A stretch of DNA of 64,000 nt from Desulfoluna limicola (GTDB taxonomy: Bacteria; Desulfobacterota; Desulfobacteria; Desulfobacterales; Desulfolunaceae). Where the stretch lies: assembly GCF_021654575.1 (NCBI RefSeq), contig NZ_AP024488.1, forward strand, positions 3,867,501 to 3,931,500, in the 5' to 3' direction. The notes under the pieces are model-generated. The model saw only the letters and a list, made by a program, of their open reading frames with translations. It was not told the DNA's origin and did no database searches. Position 1 is the stretch's first letter; each line of letters starts with the position of its first letter. Of the stretch, positions 1-8,006 are shown in pieces. The translations under genes and the position numbers were made by a program.

Positions 1-2
1 CG

Positions 3-1706
3 GGTCGTGGACTGATGGAGGACTGCCGTGCAAGCAGCGGTTACCGGATGTTTTCAGTTCACGTCAAACAGGAAGACCTGGTTTTCGGCGCAGAGGCCAG
101 AAAACGGGCCCTGGAGCAGAAGATAGAGAATCTGCTCAAACTTAATCAGGAAAAGAACGATGTGGCCGGCAAACTTCGACAAATTAAGGAATGGAGGTTA
201 CCGGCCCGAAAAGAGCGGCCTCCTCAGCTTGGTGAAATCACCCGGAACCTTGTGGAAACCTACCATCAATTGCAGCAGCGCCAAACGGAACTGGGCCAGT
301 TGGATTTAACCGAGCATCAGGATCTATTGAATGCCATCGAGGTGACCCGTGAAAAAATCACGGCGTTTCGCAAGGAGCGGGATGATGCGATGAAGATGGT
401 TTCCACCATGGATGAGCGACTCAAACAAGTTAATTCAGATATAAGTGCCACGGACAGAGAGGCAAACAGGGAAAAAAAGAGCATCGAGCGACATCAATCT
501 TTGCTGGAGGTGTTCGAAACGTATTGGCCCCTGCTTAACGTTTCCCGGGAATTGGATCTGATCGAGCAGGCATGCACATCGAGCGGTGACTTACGAAACC
601 AGTATGTTCAACCTATAGAGCAGCGTTCGACCAAGTATCAGATGAAGTTAAACAGCGTGCTCGGTGAATTCAACGCAAAGAGTCTTCGGGGCATCACCAT
701 CAACTACCTGGAGACCGTCAGCCATTTGACTGAAGGAAATAACAGCAACCACGACGGGATTGTCGCGGGTTACATCCTGCTAACAAAGTTACATCGCGAC
801 ATAGAAAACACCCATAACAAATTCAGCAACGATATCCTGGTGAACAAGAAAACACAGTTGGAAGGCATCTCTCATGAGTTTAAGGATATTTTTGTCAACA
901 ATATCTGTTACCGTTTGAACTCTGCGATTGAGAAGGGAAAGACCCGCCTGGAAACCCTCAATCGACGGCTTAAAAACTACATGTTTGGAGAGGAATATTA
1001 CCAGTTTGCCTGGAAAATGATCCCCGAGTATGGAGAGTATGCCTCCTTTTTTCAGGATGTCAGTCATCGTGGAACCAAGGGAGAGTTGTTTTATACTGAT
1101 AGCTGGAGCGAGCATTCTCAGGAAATTTTCGACAGGATTCGCAGGCTGTTGATCAGCAATGATCCCAATAAATCTCGCCTTGAACTGAAACGCCTAACCG
1201 ATTACCGGAACTACCGGGATTATGACATCGTCAAGTATCTCGGCAAAAATAAGGTTTCCCTGAAGAAATACGGAACCGGTTCCGGAGCTCAGCTTGAGAC
1301 CCCCAGTTATGTGATCAAATCCGCTGCTTTGGGATCGGCGTTGAAGTTTGACGAACAGGATCAGGCTCTGCGTATGGTCGTGATCGACGAGTCCTTCAGT
1401 ACCATGGATTTTAACCTTACCAAGACAGTTTTGGACTATTTAAGCAATAAACTGGGGCTTCAGGTCATCTTTGTCATACCCAATACCAAATCCGGTGCCA
1501 TGCATGATGTGATCAACGTTCTTTACAGTGTGACCAAATCTCCCATCGATTATAAACGAGGAGAGCTGCAAACCATCGTTCATGTGGATCACACGGTCAT
1601 AAAGAAAGAGCCGGTCCGTGATCTTTTCAACAACAAGCGTGTCTCCATTGAAAATAAAGCTTATCAACTCGAATTTCTCGAGCATATGGAGGAGACTGTT
1701 TCGTGA
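3..1706 (+). CDS. jetC: Wadjet JetC, SMC/MukB-like ATPase (C-terminal part, cut by window edge)
   Basis: The reading frame is open to the left edge, so only the C-terminal ~568 codons are visible. JetC is the SMC-like motor of the Wadjet anti-plasmid system: with JetA and JetB it extrudes DNA loops, and JetD then cuts small circular DNA. Long heptad-rich coiled-coil stretches fill roughly the first 350 residues. An ABC-signature-like segment (SGAQLETPSYVIKSAAL, around nt 1280-1330) is followed by a Walker B motif (MVVIDESFSTMD, nt 1374-1409) and a D-loop/H-loop region, as in the C-terminal head of SbcC/MukB-like ATPases. The Walker A motif must lie left of the window. The stop overlaps the start of jetD (GTGA), the usual tight coupling. 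The identification rests mainly on the family order JetC-JetD. JetA and JetB should lie just outside to the left. Confidence 0.85.
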   Translation, partial: GRGLMEDCRASSGYRMFSVHVKQEDLVFGAEARKRALEQKIENLLKLNQEKNDVAGKLRQIKEWRLPARKERPPQLGEITRNLVETYHQLQQRQTELGQLDLTEHQDLLNAIEVTREKITAFRKERDDAMKMVSTMDERLKQVNSDISATDREANREKKSIERHQSLLEVFETYWPLLNVSRELDLIEQACTSSGDLRNQYVQPIEQRSTKYQMKLNSVLGEFNAKSLRGITINYLETVSHLTEGNNSNHDGIVAGYILLTKLHRDIENTHNKFSNDILVNKKTQLEGISHEFKDIFVNNICYRLNSAIEKGKTRLETLNRRLKNYMFGEEYYQFAWKMIPEYGEYASFFQDVSHRGTKGELFYTDSWSEHSQEIFDRIRRLLISNDPNKSRLELKRLTDYRNYRDYDIVKYLGKNKVSLKKYGTGSGAQLETPSYVIKSAALGSALKFDEQDQALRMVVIDESFSTMDFNLTKTVLDYLSNKLGLQVIFVIPNTKSGAMHDVINVLYSVTKSPIDYKRGELQTIVHVDHTVIKKEPVRDLFNNKRVSIENKAYQLEFLEHMEETVS

Positions 1707-2869
1707 CCAGCACATCAGATTCTCAACTTCGGAATTGTATTCAGTCCCCCGCCGTTTTACGCCTGCTGAATCGTTTTTTAAACAGGCTGGATCGTCAGGA
1801 CCTGGAATCCCGCAGCAATCATTTATCTGAAATTCTGGGAAAGCGTCATTTTCCGGAACTTTTTGCTCCGCAGCTGGTGGATGATGACCGGATAACCTGG
1901 CACTGGCTCAAGGAAACGGAGAAACTGGGATCTATCGAGCTGGTTCAGACACGAAAGCGGGGCATCGCCGACCGTCTTCCCTGGGATAATTGCCGGGTAG
2001 TCTTTCGACCCGAAGCAGAAGATTTGATCAGGGCTGTGCTGTGCCGTCCGCGGGTCGATCCCAACGAAACAGCATGGCTGAATGCCCTCTCCTCCTGCCA
2101 GGATCGGTTTGCCCAACCCGAATTGTTAAGCAAACCCTGTTTCCCTGCACTTAAACGAAAACGGGAACCTGAAGCGATCCTCGAACGCCTGGCATTGATC
2201 CCCGACATACTGCAAGAAACCCCCATGAGTCTCTATCAACTCAGTGCCCGTCTTTTCTGGGGACAATCAAAACTTCTTAAAGGTCGTGAAGAATGGCTCC
2301 AAGAGCTATTCGGCCAGCCATTGCCAAATCTGCTGCCGCGTCCGGTCCTGCTCGAAATGTTTTTCCCGGAGACCCCGAAAGGAGTCCTGCTGATTGAAAA
2401 CCTGGATACCTTTTTGGCTGCCTGTGATGGCCGCCTCCCGGCCGCCACACACCAGATTCTCGTTTATGCCCAGGGTTTCAAAAATACAGCGGCCCGCATC
2501 AGGGATCCCCTGGGTGTACGTTTTTTTTGGCGTGGAGCATCAGAAAAGATTCACCAGGAATTTGAAGACTTCTGGTTTGGCCGGATAACCAAAAACTGGC
2601 CCCTATGCTTTTTCGGCGATCTGGATTGGGCGGGTATGCAGATGCTTGCGCTGTTGCGCAGGATTTTTCCGAATATATCGGCATGGAAACCCGGATATTC
2701 CAGCCTGTTGTCCTTATTAAAGGCAGGAGAAGGTCATTCTCCGGAAGAAGCAGATAAGGAGGGGCAAGTCGCAGTCACAAAAACCGGTGATCCCTGGGCG
2801 GATGAGTTCCTGCTTCCAACCCTTGGTTTTCAAGGCCGGTTTGTGGATCAGGAGGCCTTTCGGAAGTAA
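1703..2869 (+). CDS. jetD: Wadjet JetD nuclease (DUF3322 / DUF2220)
   Basis: A 388-residue protein with an N-terminal DUF3322-like half and a C-terminal DUF2220 half. The latter resembles a topoisomerase VI-A/Spo11 Toprim fold. The Toprim-type acidic motif is visible as FFGDLDWAGMQML, and GVLLIENLDTF lies upstream of it. JetD is the endonuclease subunit of Wadjet, activated when the JetABC complex stalls on small circular DNA. Length is normal for the family and the frame is intact. It starts with GTG, overlapping the jetC stop by four bases, with a GGAGGAGA ribosome site about eight bases upstream. It is the last gene of the operon: a 600-base non-coding stretch follows. Both acidic positions of the Toprim motif look intact, so this subunit is probably functional. 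Confidence 0.88.
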   Translation: MTSTSDSQLRNCIQSPAVLRLLNRFLNRLDRQDLESRSNHLSEILGKRHFPELFAPQLVDDDRITWHWLKETEKLGSIELVQTRKRGIADRLPWDNCRVVFRPEAEDLIRAVLCRPRVDPNETAWLNALSSCQDRFAQPELLSKPCFPALKRKREPEAILERLALIPDILQETPMSLYQLSARLFWGQSKLLKGREEWLQELFGQPLPNLLPRPVLLEMFFPETPKGVLLIENLDTFLAACDGRLPAATHQILVYAQGFKNTAARIRDPLGVRFFWRGASEKIHQEFEDFWFGRITKNWPLCFFGDLDWAGMQMLALLRRIFPNISAWKPGYSSLLSLLKAGEGHSPEEADKEGQVAVTKTGDPWADEFLLPTLGFQGRFVDQEAFRK

Positions 2870-3086
2870 TTTAACGACAACGATATAAAGTCGTATTGGG
2901 GGCGGACCTCAGTAAAAATCCATAATCATGCAAAATCTTATAGAAGCAGCCCCATAGTTAAGCCTTAAACCTTCAATTTTGACATAAAAACGATATTTTA
3001 TCGCATAAAAGCCAACCAATCGCCCCATCTGCATTCACCTGCGGCTTGACACTCTCAAAACGCGACCATTCCTGAAAAGTGAAAAG

Positions 3087-3205
3087 GGGTCGCGTCTTGA
3101 CATTGGACAAAAAACAAATCATACCTCCTGACCTTCATGCCCCTGCATAACCCTCCTTCGTGAACTTCGTGCCCTTCGTGGTGACCCTGCTTTTGCTTTT
3201 CTGTG
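3087..3205 (+). repeat. Direct repeat, left copy flanking toxin-antitoxin pair
   Basis: Begins GCGTCTTGACATTG and ends with AACTTCGTGCCCTTCGTGG then TGACCCTGCTTTTGC. A diverged copy in the same orientation begins at 4116 on the other side of the relE/phd pair. Confidence 0.7.
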
Positions 3206-3299
3206 CCCCACATCAGCGCCCACCTGTCTTCACCTTTGTTGGCCATCCAAACGTCAGTCGGTGCGGGGGCCGCACCCTACGGCTTTGGCCCTATCGTTT

Positions 3300-3445
3300 C
3301 CCCATCAAATGTCGGGGTTAACATCCGACTCATCTTTATTGTCATAACAAATGGAGTGCAACGACTCCTCGAACCAAGCCATGCCCTTGCAGTTCACCCT
3401 TCATAAACTTCATGCCCTTCATGGTGACCCTGCTTTTTTTCTGCG
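3300..3445 (+). repeat. Composite intergenic repeat (second copy)
   Basis: Contains ATCCGACTCATCTTTATTG, GGAGTGCAACGACTCCTCG and AACCAAGCCATGCCC, then again the AACTTCATGCCCTTCATGG segment. The same blocks recur at 4140-4300. The 'GTGCAACGAC.CCTCGAACCAAG' block recurs alone at 27030-27072 and, inverted, near 14440-14480. Confidence 0.65.
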
Positions 3446-3474
3446 GAGACGGGATTGTGTCACGCCCCTTTCGA

Positions 3475-3765
3475 TTACACGCCAGACCGTAGCTTCGCCA
3501 CCTCATAGATTTTATTGCCTTCTCTTTTACCGATGGCGATTACCAACACGACAATTTCGTCGTCAATTACCTCGTAAACCAAACGATAGCCAGAGGCTCT
3601 GAGTTTGATTTTGTAGTGGTTCTCAAAGTTTCTGAGTTGGTTGGCTTGGATTCTTGGGTTTTGAAGAACCTCTTCAAGTTTTTTTTTGAGCTGGGTACTG
3701 ATGGTGTTATCGAGTTTTTTCCATTCTTTGAGGGCTGTCGGCAGAAACTTAAGTTTATAGGGCAT
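3475..3765 (-). CDS. relE: RelE-family mRNA interferase toxin
   Basis: A 96-residue RelE/ParE superfamily protein. RelE cuts mRNA in the ribosomal A site and arrests growth when its antitoxin is degraded. The residues known to matter in E. coli RelE fall at the same numbers here: K52, K54, R61, R81 and Y87 (segments YKIKLRASGYRLVY and GKREGNKIY). This suggests an active enzyme. It follows the antitoxin gene and overlaps it by 11 bases, the standard translationally coupled antitoxin-toxin order. Such modules are usually autorepressed by the antitoxin-toxin complex at the promoter upstream of the antitoxin. The pair lies isolated between direct repeats in a low-G+C stretch, consistent with horizontal acquisition. 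Confidence 0.9.
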   Translation of the reverse strand: MPYKLKFLPTALKEWKKLDNTISTQLKKKLEEVLQNPRIQANQLRNFENHYKIKLRASGYRLVYEVIDDEIVVLVIAIGKREGNKIYEVAKLRSGV

Positions 3766-4006
3766 CTAATGACACCTCAAGGGCACTACCTTTCTCTGAT
3801 TGCCGCTCAAGAACAATTTTACCCAGCTCGTGGTCTTCTATTCTATCGAGAAGTGCCTCGTATGTAGCGGCTGGAACCAGATAAGCCGTGGGTTTATTGT
3901 GGTTTAAGATGGTGATTGCACACCCATCGGCCTCTTGGATGAGGGAACTCGGATTTTTTTTGAGCTCCGAGATGCTTGCAGAGAATTTTGCGTATATGGG
4001 TTCCAT
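3755..4006 (-). CDS. Phd/YefM-family antitoxin
   Basis: An 83-residue antitoxin of the Phd/YefM type. The N-terminal half has the usual pattern (FSASISELKKNPSSLIQEAD..AITILNHNKPTAYLVPA) that forms the DNA-binding dimer. The acidic C-terminal half, from about residue 50, is the part that wraps the toxin. It would bind and neutralise the RelE toxin encoded directly downstream and repress their shared promoter. An AAGGAGTG ribosome site precedes the ATG. Pairing of a Phd-type antitoxin with a RelE-type toxin is common. Confidence 0.88.
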   Translation of the reverse strand: MEPIYAKFSASISELKKNPSSLIQEADGCAITILNHNKPTAYLVPAATYEALLDRIEDHELGKIVLERQSEKGSALEVSLDAL

Positions 4007-4793
4007 TGTGCACTCCTTAACATTATGACCATTTAAAGGCTCTCATTATTGACCATATTATAATACCAAAATTTGACCTTAGCAACGATTGCATGGCCTG
4101 TTAAAAGAGTATAGCAAGAGGCGCATCTTGACATTGAACACAAACCAAGCCATGCCCCCACAGTTCCCTCTCCATAAACTTCACGCCCTTCATGGTGACC
4201 CTGCTTTTGCTTCATCGAATCCCCATGAAATATCCGGGTTAGATCCCGACTCATCTTTTTTCATAACGGGTGGAGTGCAACGACCCCTCGAACCAAGAAC
4301 GAAGAACGAAGAACGATTTCTATTGTACGGAGGCAACCCCTCTATTGCGACTTACAGCGTCCCCTACCCCTGAAAGAGGTTGACCAGTGGAGGAAAGGGA
4401 GAAAACCATAAAAAAGGGTCAAGCACTGAAGTTCCTTACTCTTTCAAATTTCTGAGCATTCCAGCCAGTTCGAAACAGGAGTGGTTAGGTAAAACACCAT
4501 TCACATTATTGACTTATTGTATTTATATGGAATATAGAAGTAGTATCGAAAAAAATATAACGACACCTGCTATTTGTTTTTGCTTGGAAGTATCGTGGGT
4601 AAAAATTCATAGAGAGGGGTATATTTTAGACACTCAAAATAGTTAAGCAATCTCTGAATTGGTGGATCATGGTTTTATACAAGCCAGGGTTGTTTGCCTT
4701 CAATTTCAAGAACGAGTCTTCTTGGAACTGCTTTGATGAGTATTGAGAATCTACACATAAAACCCCCCTTGTTTAACCTGAAGGTATGTATCA
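4007..4793. other. Non-coding stretch between antitoxin and PilZ gene
   Basis: It holds the antitoxin promoter region (AT-rich, 4020-4080), the right copy of the direct repeats (4116-4300) and a low-G+C stretch (4390-4790) with no recognisable gene. A small open frame at 4380-4646 has no ribosome site, no family resemblance and unusual composition, so I do not call it. A weak AAGGT precedes the next gene's ATG. Confidence 0.6.
4116..4300 (+). repeat. Direct repeat, right copy flanking toxin-antitoxin pair
   Basis: GCGCATCTTGACATTGAAC, then AACTTCACGCCCTTCATGG, TGACCCTGCTTTTGC, then ATCCCGACTCATC and GGAGTGCAACGACCCCTCG. It has the same block order as the copies at 3087 and 3300 on the other side of the RelE/Phd genes. 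Confidence 0.7.
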
Positions 4794-7700
4794 ATGCAGA
4801 ATAAAAACAAACCACTGGCCGAATCCTGGATAGGTAAGGAAAAAGAACACCGAAAATCTTACCGTAGAAAAACCATTGCCCCTGTTGAATTCCTCGACCA
4901 ATCTCCGGGAGATACTGGTTTTTTAGACAATGAGGAATCCTATGTGTTGGACCTCAGCCTTGACGGCGCCTTTATCAAGCACGGTGACGTTCCCCCCATG
5001 GGCGCCCTTGTCAACATAAAGATCGTCCTTCCTTTCGGAAAACACAACGCCGTCAACATTGGCGGCCGCGTTACCCGCACCGAAGATTCCGGCTTCGGGA
5101 TTGAATTTAATGACCTGCATTACAAGGACCGCTCCCTCATAAGGAGTTATGTCGGGTTTTCAGAGTTGGATGACACGGTGGTGTCCATCCAGAACTCCTT
5201 GAAGAATATATTGAGCGGCAACATGCTGCCGGTCACCGACCCGGTGATCATTCATGAGCGGCTGGAAACAGCGCGCAAGAATCAGCTGGACTGCCTGATC
5301 CTTACGTCAAAAAAGGCGAAACCCATCTCCGGAACGCTTGATTTCTGTGACCAGGGCATTGTCCTCACCAACCTCGATAAAAAAATCCCCCCAAAAACAC
5401 GGGTGGTCCATGTCATCATCATTGACGGCCCCCTCCATGCCATCTTTGAAGGGTTGATCCATGACCCCGGCCCCTCCCCCCAGTTGTTCTATCCGGATCG
5501 CATGTACCTGAATGACCGGCGGTGCAGCAGGCGGGTTCCATCGACACATGAATGGATGGTCCTGAAGGCCTCTCACCTGGATTCCCAGCAGCTGGCCTTC
5601 TCCGTTTTGGAGAAAAGCGAAGGGGGATGCTCTGTCCTCGCCCCCAACAATTGCCTCTATACCGTGGGGATGCGCTTTCCCGGTTTTGAACTGAAAAGTG
5701 ATGAGGGCTCCGAGTCGTTTGACGGGGCAACCATCGCCAGAATAAAACATATGGATGAGAGCCACCTGCTGCTGGGCCTTAACTATTTTGACAGTGTCCA
5801 GACGCGGGACACCTTTGAGCATGTGAGCAAAAAGTCGTTACGCACCAATTTGTTCAACTCCGCAAAGCGCTTCTCTTCCCTTGCAATTCAAAAGATCAAA
5901 GGGGCTGTGGGCACACCGGAAGTCCTCGACCGGGAACGCCCGTACATGGTCCGGTACAAAAACACCAGCGGAGACAGCGTGGCCGCCCTTCTGGATGCCA
6001 CCTTCGATCTTCATGCCGCCCCACCTTCCGTTGACGTTGCCGTGGTGATTGCCCCGCCATTCCCTGTCCGAAAAGAGGCCTTTGGCCTTCTTGCTCGGAC
6101 CCTGGTGGACAACTTCCGTCATCAGGGAAAAAGTGCCGTTGTTCTGAGGTTTGACCTGACCCACTGCCTTGGCGAGAGTGAAGTGGACCCTGAACTGGAG
6201 GCCACAGGGCACCCGTATCTCAAATGGACCTACTCCAATATGGTCGCAGACATATCGGGCAGTCTGAATTTCCTGGAAAAGCGGTTCATTCCCGAGAAGC
6301 GGTCTCTGATTACATATTCTGCGTCCGCAGTGGCGGCCCGTAAGGTGATAGCAGAGCAAAAGAGTGCCAAAGTGGACCACTGGATCGCTCCGTTCGGATG
6401 CCCGGACGGCCAGGACATGCTGAAGAACCTTCTGGCTGGTGTGGACCTTGTTGAGGCGTATCATCGGGGTGAGCCCATGGAGCCGTTTCTTATCTACGGG
6501 CGGTTTTTTGACCCGAACGCCTCTGTTCCCGATGCGATCAAAAACAAGATGACACGCCTGGAAGATTCCCGCATCGACATGGGAAAAATCAACATCCCGG
6601 TGACGTGGATTATCGGGACATACGACTACATGGTCTCCCAGGGACGGGTCAAAGAGATGTTCAATGCCTCGGGAGGAGGTGTCCGTGAGATCATCGAGCT
6701 GCCCACGGGACACAACCCAAAGACGGGCGCCGAGGCCATCGAATCGTTCAAGTTGATCTGTGAATCCATGTCAAAACACCTTTTCCATACCTCTGTTCAG
6801 GCCATCGAGCCTGACCTTGCAAGGTTCAACAAGCAAAATACAGCCGAGTGGGCACGAAGTCGCACCAACAAAAAGCGGAACATGGAAAAGTTCTGGGAAG
6901 AGCACCTGTTCGGAACCTCCACAGACAAAGAAGGGTATGATGTCCTTCTCTACAGCCCCGATTACGTGGAGTTTATCGGCAAGCACGTGGATCTTCTGGA
7001 TCTCAAGCCGGACTTACGGGTCGCCGATTTCGGATGTGGCACGGGCAACTTTTCCGCCGCCATCCTCGAGAGCCTTTCAACTACGGGGACCCAGTTTGAG
7101 CTCTCTTGCTTTGACCTGGTCAAGGCTGCTGTGGAACGGACCCAGGCAAAGCTGGAAGGCATCATGGGGGCATTCCCTGAAAAGGGATTGAACCCCATCA
7201 AGACAAGCTACCGGACCCTCGACCTTGAAACAGCAAGAATGCAAAGCCTGAAAGAGTTTCTGGATGGAAAGCTCTACAGCATCAAGTCACTGCAGGGGCG
7301 CATCGAAGGACTCAATGCATCCACCTTGAAAAAACTTGATGAGGGCTACACCCAAGACATTCACGATGTCCTTCATGGCAAGCCCTCCACGGTGTTTGAA
7401 TGCAAAAAATTATGCCCGGCTTTGGACAAAGACGAGGCTGAAGAGTTTCTGGAACTCTCCAGGGCCAGTCGTTTCCTCAAAGACTCCCTCCTGCCCGACG
7501 ACATGCTCACCCCGGACCGGAGCGAGACGGCCAAGGACCTTCACTTCGACCACCTGGTGTTCGGCATGACGCCCCGGACAACCCAGATCGACTGCCCGTC
7601 CAATGCCTTTGACAGAATCGGGGCCTCCCTGGTCATCCCCTATCTGTTCGATCCGGAATCGGTTCTGAAAGAGTTTTACCGAATTCTGGACCATGGCGGA

Positions 7701-8006
7701 ATTCTCGTCCTCTCAAACTTAAAACCAAACTCCGAGGGCTCAAAAGCTTACTATGACCACGCCCAGGCCATTGTCAAGCGGACGGACCTGGACAAAGAGG
7801 AACGAGACCACCTGCTGAACAGCCTGAGGGAATTTTCGGCATTCATGTCCCGCTTGGTGGAACTGGAGGATGAGGGCAGATTCCGTTTCTACCCCACCGA
7901 TGAATTGATTCTCCTGGTTAAAAAAGCGGGCTTTTCAAATATTTCGTTCATTGAATCCCTCGGGGATCCAGCCTCGGCCATCATTATCCGCGCAGAAAAA
8001 GCATGA
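4794..8006 (+). CDS. PilZ - PilZ-like - LuxD-like hydrolase - SAM methyltransferase fusion
   Basis: A 1070-residue cytoplasmic multidomain protein. Residues 15-115 are a PilZ domain with both c-di-GMP motifs (R20-x3-R24 and D53-x-S55-x2-G58). Residues ~135-350 contain a second PilZ-like domain with RRCSRR (242-247) and a partly kept S275/G278 motif. Residues ~385-700 resemble LuxD, the myristoyl-ACP thioesterase/acyl transferase of lux operons. They carry the unusual S-A-S-A nucleophile motif (Ser511) in place of GxSxG, Asp611, His640 (LPTGH), and an 'IEPD' segment where LuxD also has one. Residues ~730-1068 are a class I methyltransferase with motif I VADFGCGTGN (743-752). No signal peptide or membrane segment is present. 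I infer a c-di-GMP-regulated acyl-transfer or hydrolysis and methylation enzyme; its substrate is unknown. Its stop overlaps the next gene's start (ATGA), so it is co-translated with a hybrid kinase. Confidence 0.8.
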   Translation: MQNKNKPLAESWIGKEKEHRKSYRRKTIAPVEFLDQSPGDTGFLDNEESYVLDLSLDGAFIKHGDVPPMGALVNIKIVLPFGKHNAVNIGGRVTRTEDSGFGIEFNDLHYKDRSLIRSYVGFSELDDTVVSIQNSLKNILSGNMLPVTDPVIIHERLETARKNQLDCLILTSKKAKPISGTLDFCDQGIVLTNLDKKIPPKTRVVHVIIIDGPLHAIFEGLIHDPGPSPQLFYPDRMYLNDRRCSRRVPSTHEWMVLKASHLDSQQLAFSVLEKSEGGCSVLAPNNCLYTVGMRFPGFELKSDEGSESFDGATIARIKHMDESHLLLGLNYFDSVQTRDTFEHVSKKSLRTNLFNSAKRFSSLAIQKIKGAVGTPEVLDRERPYMVRYKNTSGDSVAALLDATFDLHAAPPSVDVAVVIAPPFPVRKEAFGLLARTLVDNFRHQGKSAVVLRFDLTHCLGESEVDPELEATGHPYLKWTYSNMVADISGSLNFLEKRFIPEKRSLITYSASAVAARKVIAEQKSAKVDHWIAPFGCPDGQDMLKNLLAGVDLVEAYHRGEPMEPFLIYGRFFDPNASVPDAIKNKMTRLEDSRIDMGKINIPVTWIIGTYDYMVSQGRVKEMFNASGGGVREIIELPTGHNPKTGAEAIESFKLICESMSKHLFHTSVQAIEPDLARFNKQNTAEWARSRTNKKRNMEKFWEEHLFGTSTDKEGYDVLLYSPDYVEFIGKHVDLLDLKPDLRVADFGCGTGNFSAAILESLSTTGTQFELSCFDLVKAAVERTQAKLEGIMGAFPEKGLNPIKTSYRTLDLETARMQSLKEFLDGKLYSIKSLQGRIEGLNASTLKKLDEGYTQDIHDVLHGKPSTVFECKKLCPALDKDEAEEFLELSRASRFLKDSLLPDDMLTPDRSETAKDLHFDHLVFGMTPRTTQIDCPSNAFDRIGASLVIPYLFDPESVLKEFYRILDHGGILVLSNLKPNSEGSKAYYDHAQAIVKRTDLDKEERDHLLNSLREFSAFMSRLVELEDEGRFRFYPTDELILLVKKAGFSNISFIESLGDPASAIIIRAEKA

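Larger units (their letters stand above)
2870..3474. other. Non-coding stretch, repeat-rich
   Basis: No convincing gene. The first ~180 bases are low in G+C and show nothing I recognise. From about 3060 the stretch holds two copies of an intergenic repeat (see the repeat entries at 3087 and 3300). Confidence 0.6.

Noticed and set aside
4380..4646. 88-residue hypothetical protein in the low-G+C spacer
   Set aside because: It has no ribosome site, no family similarity and mixed composition. It may contain a decayed mobile fragment but cannot be supported.
4794..8006. Part of a bioluminescence (lux) operon
   Set aside because: Only the LuxD-like domain is present. No luxA, luxB, luxC or luxE genes are in the window, and the domain is fused to PilZ and methyltransferase domains.
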